A DNA stretch of 36,663 nucleotides, from positions 1-36,663 of the forward strand of contig CAYGZA010000018.1 of assembly GCA_964354135.1 (NCBI GenBank). Direction: 5' to 3'. The notes beneath the pieces were generated by a model. That model had not been told where the DNA came from, ran no database searches, and saw only the letters and a program-made list of their open reading frames with translations. The stretch's first letter is position 1. Every line of letters begins with the position of its first letter. This stretch comes from CAYGZA01 sp964354135 (GTDB taxonomy: Bacteria > Planctomycetota > Planctomycetia > Pirellulales > Thermoguttaceae). A program made the translations under genes and the position numbers. Below are positions 21,464 to 28,732 of the stretch, piece after piece.

Positions 21464-24400
21464 TCAGCGGGCATCTGCTTCGAAATAGCACGCCACCCGG
21501 AAGCCGACATTGTACACCGACTGCCATGCGGGATAACGCCAACGGACCGCGGAGCGGCACTGCTTGGGGCGATCGCGCCAGGAGCCGCCGCGGACCACCT
21601 TGAGCCCCTCGGGCGATCCGTCGTCGCGGCCGTCCTGCGGATCGCAGGGATACGGCCGGTACGTGCTCAGGGTCCATTCCCAGACGTTCCCGTGCACGTC
21701 GTAGAGGCCCCACGCGTTCGGCCGGTAGCGGCCCACCTCCACCGTCACCAGGCCCTGGTCGTTGTAGCGGGCGTCGCGAGGGATCCAGTCGTCGTACTTG
21801 GTGAACTCGGCCAGCGGCTCGTAGACGGTGTACGGGTCGGTGGCAAAGTGCTGGAGTCTCACGTCGGCCATATTGGCAAACGGCGAGAAGTCGCTCTCCA
21901 GGGCGCCGAACGAGAAGGCTGCCTCGCTCCCGGCCCGGCAGGCATACTCCCACTGCGCTTCACTGGGCAGTGCAAAGCGGGTCCCGGTGCGTCGCGAGAG
22001 CCACGCACAGAAGGCCGTCGCCTCCTGCCAGGAGATGCGAACCACCGGCTGGCCCGGCCCGCTCAAGTCGAAACCGGTCACGCCGAACTGGTAGCCGTTC
22101 TTCGACTCGAAGCGGCTGTCGTGCTGCGGATCGAATCGGGCATACTGGCGATTTGTCACTTCGCAGGCACCCATCCAGAACGGGCGATCGATTCTCACCC
22201 GCGTCAAGGGCTGCTCGTCGGCCTCTCCCTGCGGGTCGCCCATCATGAACTCGCCGGGCGGGATGAGGACCAGGTCCATGCTCGCGCCGCCGCCGAGGTC
22301 GATCGTTCGGCGCGGCGGCCGGGTGGCACTGCCGGCTTGTCCGGCAGTGATCTGCGAAGCACGGTTGGACAAACCAACCGTGCCACCCCGTGGCGCAGGC
22401 CCCGGCATGGCCGGCGCGACGCTTGGCGGCTGGACCGCGGCGAGCCCCTCCGGGTCCTCGTCCACACCGGCATAGAGCTTCCGGAGCTGCCGTCGCCGTT
22501 GTGGTTGCCGGCCCAGGTTCCAGCCCATTTCCGTCCAGGTGCCGTGGTACGGGGCGTTCATGTCGATCCATGTGATCAGCCGGTCCCACGCCTCCGCGTC
22601 GAGCCTCACGCCGTAATGTCCCTTCGTGAGCACGCGAACCAGCTCGGTCGTATCGGCGTGGAACTCGTACGGCTTCAAGAGGTGCATGTCGCTCTCGATG
22701 CCGGGGCGGCGCACGAACCGGCTCAGCTCGAAGTAGCCGACGGAGAAGTACCGCCCGCCGTAGCCGTTGCCGTTCCCCGCGATGTTCGACTTGTAGTTGC
22801 TCGTGAGCAGGGTGCCGCGGAGATCGGGCGAAGCGCCGCCCTCGGCGGCCGACTCGCCGTTGTGGCAGCCGACGCAGTGCCGGTCCAGGACCGGCTGGAC
22901 CTCTCGCTTGAAGCTGAAGTTCCGCGGCGGCCCGTGCCAAGGCGCGATCTCCGCGGGCCGCCGGCGGGCCGCGACGGAGCTCAGGTTCACGGGCGTGGTG
23001 CTGTGCGACTCGTGGCAGCCGACGCAGGAGACGGTCTCGCCGGGCATTCCCACGAGCCAGCTTCGCATGAGCTGCACGGCCTTGCCTTCCGCGTCGAGCG
23101 GCTGGAGGCCGATCGGCGTGTTGGCGGGGATGCGGAAGACGGCGGAGCCGTCCGGCTCGACGGGAACGGTCCCCAGCACCCGACGCACGTCCCACGGCCC
23201 ATCCAAGCCCACGGTCCCCAGCAGGCCGCCCATCCCGCGGTAGGCGAAATGAAACGTGTAGAGCCGCAGGTTCTTGACCGTCCCGCGCGGCACGCCCGCC
23301 AGCCCGGGGCCGCGGTAAATGTCGGCCATGTAGACCACGGCGTCCTTCCGCCCCGGGTCGATCCGCTCGGGCAGGACCGGCGGCCTGGGCGTCTTGCGGA
23401 GCGGGATCGGCTCCAACAGCCCGTAGCCGTCCGCGTGGCCAAGCCGCAGCATGTTGTCGAACACGTCGACCAGGTAGATGTCCCACGGGGCGGTCGCATC
23501 GAGCTTGCAGGTGACCAGGAAGTGCTTGTCGGACAGGGGATACGGATGCGCGAACTTGGGCCAACTGGCGGCCGTGAGTTGGTCGCGCACGAGCGGCTCG
23601 ACCTTGCGGCCGCGCCCGGGGATCCGCTGCACGACCCCCTCGGCTTCCTGCCGGCCGCGGCCCGTGTCGAACAGCACCAGCTCCCCTTCGCGGTAGGAGC
23701 CGTGGTGCCCGGCGACGATCCCGATGAACTTGCCGGGGTGCCCGGGGATCGGCCGGGCGCCGAAGATCGCGTTCGGCCAATACGAGTTGCTGCCGTAGTA
23801 GGCCATCTGGCCGGTGCCGTCGGGGTTCATCGTAAACATCCGCCGGCTGTTGGAGTGCGGCAGGTCCGAGTACTCCCAGCGGAGGTAGAGCACGCGACCG
23901 CTCTCCATGACCACGGGGTTGAAGTCGTGGTCCTGCTCAAAGCAGAGTTGGCGCACGTTGCCGCCGTCGGCGTCCATGCGGTAGAGCACGGCCACGTCGG
24001 TGGCATTGCACGGCACACCCTGGAAGCACGCAGTGCTGCAAAACGCGATCCGCCCGTCGGGCAGGTAGCAGGCGTCGTAATTGTCCACGTCCGGCTGGTC
24101 GCCGCGGCTGACCTGGCGGAGACGGACTCCGGGCGGCATCGTCCCGGGTGGCATGCCCTCGCGAAGCGTGGGCATGTCTGCTGGCGCCCATGGCGACGCA
24201 AGCGACGCCATGCCACCCTGTCCTTGGAGTTCATAGATCTGAAAGCAGCCCCGCTCGTCGCGCATGGAGAACAGGAGCCGGTCTGCATCGAAGTGCAGGT
24301 CCATGTCGCCGACGAACTCGTTGGTCTTGGGTCGATAGAGCGTAGTTAGCCTGCCATCGGTGCGGGTGGCACTGCCGGCTTGTGCGGCAGCGGCAGCGGA

Positions 24401-25360
24401 AGCACGGTTGGACAAGCCAACCGTGCCACCCCGCATGGGCAGCACGGCGATCTCGTTGTCAAATGCATTCTTGGCGAGCGTCGAATTGCCCATCGAACTG
24501 CGGGGCAGCCCCATGTCGGCGCCAAAACTCGTGTCGGGGTTGACCGGCTTGCCGCCTTGGAGTGGCCGCCGCTTGACGACCAGCATGCGGTCAAAACCCA
24601 AGAGCGGATTGGCCAGAAGCGCCTCGCGGGCCAAGCTATAAAAGGGGTCAGAACTATTTTCTACGATCCCCGCATGTTTCCTGTCATGGGGCACAAAAAA
24701 TAGTTCTGACCCCTTTTCCTTTTCCAGCCGCGCCAGATACTCCTTGCCCTTGGGGTACCGTGGCCCGAACGTCTCGATGAGGTCCTGGATTGCCAGCCGC
24801 AACGACTCCGCAGTGATCGTGCGGAAGTCCCTCTTGCCCGAAGGCAACGCGATCGATCCGCAAAGCCGATCCGCAACCCGGAATTGCACGCTCCCCGCCT
24901 GGCCCGCCGTCACGTCGATCCCGATCCACGCCTCGAGCCACTCGTACTTTCCGTCGAGGTTGAAGGCAATCTGGCTGGGGGCGTGCGTCCCGAGCCCGCG
25001 GCGGAAGGTCTGGCTGGCGATGGTGATCGGGCCGCCGCGGTGGCTCTTGTCCAGCCGGAGCGTGCCGTATGGCTGCTCGACTTGGACCGGCTTCAGGTCG
25101 CTCAAGTAGGTTGCGCGGCCGTCGGCGGCGATCAACCTGGCGTCGCCCCAGTCGGCATGGGCAGACTGGAAATCGGGGATGGGCGCAGCGATGAGCACGA
25201 GTTGCTTGAGCCCCGCAACGCGAAGGCGGATCTGCTCCGCCCTCTCCCCGCCGCGCATCACGCCGCTGGTGTACGGCTCGAACTCCACCCCCCGCAGCAG
25301 AGCCGGAAAGGCGAGGACTGAGAATGCGGCGACACAAAGACGGCCAACAGTCTTGCACAT
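21464..25360 (-). CDS. Exported NPCBM / HzsA-related / cytochrome c / FGE-sulfatase fusion
   Basis: 1298 residues from the ATG at 25360, 7 bp after the stop of the upstream gene; GAGG lies 5 nt before it. A signal peptide (1-24) is followed by an NPCBM-like carbohydrate-binding domain (about 30-180, ending in LGTHAPSQIAFNLDGKYEW). Then comes a HzsA-related part with propeller-type repeats (about 290-760: DLHFDADRLLFSM, CYLPDGRIAFCST, NGDG-like loops). Two heme c motifs are present: CVGCH at residues 779-783 (23012-23026) and 829-833 (22862-22876). The C-terminal 280 residues form an FGE-sulfatase/SUMF1 domain (LIPPGEFMMGD, EVTNRQYARFD, LPSEAQWEYACRAGSE, GNVWEWTLS, VVRGGSW, NVGFRVAC). Four palindromic elements add in-frame peptides (near residues 215-240, 310-333, 381-405, 991-1013). 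The activity is unknown; the heme and propeller suggest periplasmic electron transfer or a dehydrogenase-like role. Confidence 0.88.
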   Translation of the reverse strand: MCKTVGRLCVAAFSVLAFPALLRGVEFEPYTSGVMRGGERAEQIRLRVAGLKQLVLIAAPIPDFQSAHADWGDARLIAADGRATYLSDLKPVQVEQPYGTLRLDKSHRGGPITIASQTFRRGLGTHAPSQIAFNLDGKYEWLEAWIGIDVTAGQAGSVQFRVADRLCGSIALPSGKRDFRTITAESLRLAIQDLIETFGPRYPKGKEYLARLEKEKGSELFFVPHDRKHAGIVENSSDPFYSLAREALLANPLLGFDRMLVVKRRPLQGGKPVNPDTSFGADMGLPRSSMGNSTLAKNAFDNEIAVLPMRGGTVGLSNRASAAAAAQAGSATRTDGRLTTLYRPKTNEFVGDMDLHFDADRLLFSMRDERGCFQIYELQGQGGMASLASPWAPADMPTLREGMPPGTMPPGVRLRQVSRGDQPDVDNYDACYLPDGRIAFCSTACFQGVPCNATDVAVLYRMDADGGNVRQLCFEQDHDFNPVVMESGRVLYLRWEYSDLPHSNSRRMFTMNPDGTGQMAYYGSNSYWPNAIFGARPIPGHPGKFIGIVAGHHGSYREGELVLFDTGRGRQEAEGVVQRIPGRGRKVEPLVRDQLTAASWPKFAHPYPLSDKHFLVTCKLDATAPWDIYLVDVFDNMLRLGHADGYGLLEPIPLRKTPRPPVLPERIDPGRKDAVVYMADIYRGPGLAGVPRGTVKNLRLYTFHFAYRGMGGLLGTVGLDGPWDVRRVLGTVPVEPDGSAVFRIPANTPIGLQPLDAEGKAVQLMRSWLVGMPGETVSCVGCHESHSTTPVNLSSVAARRRPAEIAPWHGPPRNFSFKREVQPVLDRHCVGCHNGESAAEGGASPDLRGTLLTSNYKSNIAGNGNGYGGRYFSVGYFELSRFVRRPGIESDMHLLKPYEFHADTTELVRVLTKGHYGVRLDAEAWDRLITWIDMNAPYHGTWTEMGWNLGRQPQRRRQLRKLYAGVDEDPEGLAAVQPPSVAPAMPGPAPRGGTVGLSNRASQITAGQAGSATRPPRRTIDLGGGASMDLVLIPPGEFMMGDPQGEADEQPLTRVRIDRPFWMGACEVTNRQYARFDPQHDSRFESKNGYQFGVTGFDLSGPGQPVVRISWQEATAFCAWLSRRTGTRFALPSEAQWEYACRAGSEAAFSFGALESDFSPFANMADVRLQHFATDPYTVYEPLAEFTKYDDWIPRDARYNDQGLVTVEVGRYRPNAWGLYDVHGNVWEWTLSTYRPYPCDPQDGRDDGSPEGLKVVRGGSWRDRPKQCRSAVRWRYPAWQSVYNVGFRVACYFEADAR
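22321..22388. repeat. Palindromic element family 1, copy B (in coding frame)
   Basis: 68 bp bounded by GGGTGGCAC (22321-22329) and GTGCCACCC (22380-22388). It contains two perfect hairpins: CACTGCCGG/CCGGCAGTG around CTTGT (22327-22349) and GCACGGTTGG/CCAACCGTGC around ACAAA (22359-22383). It is read as RGGTVGLSNRAS...QAGSATR between the cytochrome part and the FGE domain. Confidence 0.9.
24146..24218. repeat. Palindromic element family 2 (in coding frame)
   Basis: 73 bp bounded by GGGTGGCATG (24146-24155) and CATGCCACCC (24209-24218). Two internal hairpins: CATGCCC/GGGCATG (24152-24176) and CATGGCG/CGCCATG (24189-24212), each with an inner CGC/GCG pairing past one mismatch. It shares the GGGTGGCA end with family 1. 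It is read as GGMASLASPWAP...LREGMPP. Confidence 0.88.
24364..24431. repeat. Palindromic element family 1, copy A (in coding frame)
   Basis: 68 bp bounded by GGGTGGCAC (24364-24372) and GTGCCACCC (24423-24431), about 59 of 68 positions identical to copy B by eye. The second hairpin (GCACGGTTGG/CCAACCGTGC, 24402-24426) is perfect; the first has decayed. It is read in the same frame as copy B (RGGTVGLSNRAS...AQAGSATR). Confidence 0.9.
24640..24717. repeat. Palindromic element family 3, perfect 21-bp arms (in coding frame)
   Basis: 78 bp (26 codons). The left arm 24640-24660 begins AAAAGGGGTCAGAAC; the right arm 24697-24717 is its exact reverse complement, ending GTTCTGACCCCTTTT. The 36-bp centre is unpaired. 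It is read on the minus strand as EKGSELFFVPHDRK...IVENSSDPF, between LARLEK and YSLAREALL. Confidence 0.92.
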
Positions 25361-25367
25361 GGCTGCC

Positions 25368-28300
25368 TCACTCGCGGAAAAGACGATAGCAGAACTCCTC
25401 CGGCCCGATGGCAAGAATCACGGCGTCTTTCTCGCGGGAGACCGGCCGGCGGCCGAGCACCTTGCCGTCTTCGGCGATCGGCTCTGCGTGCGTCGGCTCG
25501 GGAAGCCGCCAGGGCAGGGCCGCCCAGCGGATGCGGATCTCCGCCTTGGCCTTCCCCGGCTCCGGCAGGGGAGTGACCACCAGGGCCTTGCCGTCCGGGG
25601 CAAGCCGGCAACCCGCCGCCGTAACTGCCGGACCGAAGTCGATCGGCTTGCCCGCGGGATTCTGGCGGGCCACAGGGGCCTGAGGCCCCCTGGATCGCGG
25701 CCGATCGACGACTTGCCGCCCGTTGACGTAACACCGCCCGGGCGATCGGGCCCACTCGACGATCACCTCGTCGCGCCGGGCAATCGCCGCCTCGACGGCC
25801 GTCTTGCCGTCCCCGACCGGCGCGCGGGCGAGAAAGCCATACTGCGGCAGGACCGTGCCGGCCACGGTCCAGTCGCTCGTCCCGCGATTGACCCAGACCT
25901 CTCCGCCGCCGCTCCAGCGGACGTGCTGCCGGTGCAGGTCGTCGCCGACGTACTCTACCGCCTCTATCTGCCGCAGGGCCAAGGCCCGCATCAGGTCGCC
26001 GAGGAGCCAGTACTTGCGGACCACGTCGCGCCCGAAGGGCTGCGGGACCATCGCCGGATGACCGGTGAGGACCTCGGTGGAGATGTAGTCGTCGCTATAG
26101 ATCCCGTGCGAGGCCGGGTCGAGGCCGCCCTCGTAGCGGCTGGGGTAGCCGGCGCCGTGGAGGATGAAGCGGTCGTGGTGGGCGGCATCGAGCCAGGGCG
26201 TCCGCTCGGCGTCGCCGTGCGGGATGTCCCAGACGCACCAGGAACCATAGCCGCGCCCGCCCGGCTTGCCGACGCGGAGGTGATTGGCCTGGGCCCCGTC
26301 GAGCCAGCCGATGAGCTGGTCGTGGCCGCTTTCGGAGATCTGCGGGGCATTGTCGCCCAAGAGATCGCGGATCCAGGCGAAATGTTCGCCCCAACTTGTC
26401 CGGCTGTAGACCCGGTCAAAGAACCTGCCGTCGGCGGTCCAGTAATCGTACGGGCCGATGCTCGACCAGACGTCGATGAAGTACGCGGTCGGGGCCATCT
26501 GATCGCGGACGAGGCGGAGGTTCCGCCGCAGGAAGGGCTCCACGCTGTCCGAACGGAAGCGGTACGACTGGGCCTTGCGACCCTCGTTGAGCCAGGCGAG
26601 GACCGGCTGCCCGGCGGCATGGAACGCGATCTGCTTCTCGTAGGAGAACTCGTCGGCGTCCGGATAGAAGTCGATGTAATTGTCGTGGGGCGCCGCCAGG
26701 ACGCCGGCCTCCTTGCAGGTCCGCAGCAAATGCTGCATCTCCTCCAGCGTGCCGTACTGCGGGTTGGGCGGGAAGATGTCGGGGAGGCGATAGTCATAGC
26801 CCCAGCGCTGCCAGTTGTGGAAGATCAGCATCGAGTCGGTCAGCCCGTAGCGGAAGGCCCGCTTGAGGGCCTCGGTGGTCTCGCGGTAGCGGCCGCCCCA
26901 GACGTCGAATACGAACCGCCCGGCCGCCTTCTGGACGCCGCCGGCGGGCTTGAGCCCGTTGGTCTGGCGCCAGCCCTTGACCGCCTCCCACACGTTCGGA
27001 GCGGGGATGAGGGTCATGGTCGAGCGGTGCGGTACGTGCAAGCTGTAATGCCGGCTGGAGGGCGTGACTTGGAGGTGGTCCGGAGGAACGTCCACGCCCT
27101 GGACGAGTGAAATCCCGCCGGCAAAATCGAAGCCGACAAAAGACGTCGAAAGCTGATGCCCGTCAAATCCCAGACGGAACGGCCCGGGATCGCGGATCAC
27201 GTTGCCCACGCCGGCGTAGACCTGCCGGGCGGTGTCGCTCCACGGGCCGGCGGCCACGTCCTCCAGGTACAGGACCTGCCACGCCCGCGGCGGCGGGCCG
27301 TTTTGCAGCTCGAAATGCGCCCGCAGCGTGCCGCGGTCCACAAACAAGCGGCCGACCAGATCGAACGGCCCGAACACGCTCTCGAAGCGGTGCCGCACCT
27401 GCCAGCCGCCCGGAGACGGCTCCTCCTTGGATTCCCGCAGCAGGACCGGCGATCGGGCGTCGTCGATCCGCCCGCCTAGGACCCGCACCTCAAAGCCGCG
27501 GAACGAGAGCCGGCGGTCGCCGTCGCAGAAGCCGACCACCGCGTCCAACAGCCCGCGGCGACCCGGCCAGACGCGGGCCTGCCACTCTTTCCCGCCGCGG
27601 CCGACGGCGCCCAGCACCCGCGAGCCTGCGTCGTCCTTGGGCGGAAACGGGGAGGGCTGCGGGGGCGTTCCCGCCGCGAGGACCGGCTCGGCCCAGAAGG
27701 AGCTGTCCCACCCGGTGTTGTTCTTCGGGCCGGGATGGGACTCCAATTGGAGACGCACGGCCTGGCCTGCGAAGGCACTCAGGTCGGCCTCGCCGGACTC
27801 CCACGTCTTGGCGGCCGTGTGCCGCTCGAACACGACCTTGCCCATCTTGCCCGCCGGGGAATCCAACGGCAAGACGCGGACGCGGAACGTCACGCCGTCG
27901 CCCTGGCCTTCCGGGATCACGGCGTTGGCAAACTTCAGCACCAGCGGCGTCCGCTTGGGCAAGTGGAGCGGATACTCGGCCAGCAGGGTGCCGACCAGCC
28001 CCTGTTGCCAGGGCGGATGGATCCGCACGACTTCGCGCGGTGATCCGGCGGCGGTGTAGTGGTCGACGTGCAGCGTGCCGCCGGTCCGCGACTCACTCCC
28101 TTGCCAGCCGACCGGCATCACCTGCGGCTTCTCGCCGAAAACGGCTATCACCGCGCGCACGGCCGGCACCCGCCACAAGGCCAACTCGCCGGACTCGGGC
28201 ATCCCGACCGGTTTCCACTCCACGGGGAGTGCCGGGCGGGGCGGATCGGGGAGCTTGGTCTGAAAGATCAGGATCGGATGGGCAACCTGCCGTTTTCCTT

Positions 28301-28685
28301 CCCACTCGAATCGGGCAAAGGCGTGGATCGGATAGTGGGCGCTATAGGTGCCCCTACCCGCCGTGACCTTGAACTCAGTCGCGGTCTTCGCGCGTGGCTC
28401 GACGGCGAACTTGACCGGCCCGGCCGGCTCGGTCCGCCAGCGATCGACCAGCCCAAGCTGAACCGTTCCTTCGATCGGCTTGTCGCCGCGGTTTTCCAGG
28501 ACAACGCGGACCGGCAAGGCCACGTCGGTCCGGGTGACCTCCTCGGGCCCCTCGATCCGCACCACCAGCGGCCCGGCCGTATCGACCGGCGGGTTGTAGG
28601 CCCACGCCGTGGACGCCTGCGCCGCAAGGACCACCCAAGCGACCCAGAGGGTGGTGCGAGAACATCTGTGTTGATCTGCGTGCAT
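25368..28685 (-). CDS. Exported GH101/DUF5696-like glycosidase-related protein
   Basis: 1105 residues from the ATG at 28685; GAGAGGAA lies 6 nt upstream, so it is preferred over a TTG 18 bp earlier. A signal peptide (about 1-29, ending STAWA) is followed by beta-sandwich domains (30-500). Then comes a TIM-barrel-like region with SMLIFHNWQRWGYDYRLPD, AGVLAAPHDNYIDFYPD, MAPTAYFIDVWSSIGPYDYW and SESGHDQLIGWLDG, the pattern of DUF5696 and endo-alpha-N-acetylgalactosaminidase-like (GH101) proteins. IDVW and ISESG are candidate catalytic-acid segments. The C-terminus is beta-rich. Likely glycan-directed and exported; the specificity is unknown. The DUF4091 gene lies 47 bp upstream and the HzsA-related gene 7 bp downstream. 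Confidence 0.85.
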   Translation of the reverse strand: MHADQHRCSRTTLWVAWVVLAAQASTAWAYNPPVDTAGPLVVRIEGPEEVTRTDVALPVRVVLENRGDKPIEGTVQLGLVDRWRTEPAGPVKFAVEPRAKTATEFKVTAGRGTYSAHYPIHAFARFEWEGKRQVAHPILIFQTKLPDPPRPALPVEWKPVGMPESGELALWRVPAVRAVIAVFGEKPQVMPVGWQGSESRTGGTLHVDHYTAAGSPREVVRIHPPWQQGLVGTLLAEYPLHLPKRTPLVLKFANAVIPEGQGDGVTFRVRVLPLDSPAGKMGKVVFERHTAAKTWESGEADLSAFAGQAVRLQLESHPGPKNNTGWDSSFWAEPVLAAGTPPQPSPFPPKDDAGSRVLGAVGRGGKEWQARVWPGRRGLLDAVVGFCDGDRRLSFRGFEVRVLGGRIDDARSPVLLRESKEEPSPGGWQVRHRFESVFGPFDLVGRLFVDRGTLRAHFELQNGPPPRAWQVLYLEDVAAGPWSDTARQVYAGVGNVIRDPGPFRLGFDGHQLSTSFVGFDFAGGISLVQGVDVPPDHLQVTPSSRHYSLHVPHRSTMTLIPAPNVWEAVKGWRQTNGLKPAGGVQKAAGRFVFDVWGGRYRETTEALKRAFRYGLTDSMLIFHNWQRWGYDYRLPDIFPPNPQYGTLEEMQHLLRTCKEAGVLAAPHDNYIDFYPDADEFSYEKQIAFHAAGQPVLAWLNEGRKAQSYRFRSDSVEPFLRRNLRLVRDQMAPTAYFIDVWSSIGPYDYWTADGRFFDRVYSRTSWGEHFAWIRDLLGDNAPQISESGHDQLIGWLDGAQANHLRVGKPGGRGYGSWCVWDIPHGDAERTPWLDAAHHDRFILHGAGYPSRYEGGLDPASHGIYSDDYISTEVLTGHPAMVPQPFGRDVVRKYWLLGDLMRALALRQIEAVEYVGDDLHRQHVRWSGGGEVWVNRGTSDWTVAGTVLPQYGFLARAPVGDGKTAVEAAIARRDEVIVEWARSPGRCYVNGRQVVDRPRSRGPQAPVARQNPAGKPIDFGPAVTAAGCRLAPDGKALVVTPLPEPGKAKAEIRIRWAALPWRLPEPTHAEPIAEDGKVLGRRPVSREKDAVILAIGPEEFCYRLFRE

Positions 28686-28732
28686 CAGCGGTTCCTCTCT
28701 CAACTTGGTTCCCCGGCAGCCACAAAACGAAG

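Noticed and set aside
21692..24349. 885-codon plus-strand open frame within the HzsA-related gene
   Set aside because: No recognisable protein features; it is antisense to the heme motifs and the FGE domain, and results from GC bias.
25179..27110. 643-codon plus-strand open frame across two minus-strand genes
   Set aside because: It crosses a gene boundary and lacks any motif or SD.
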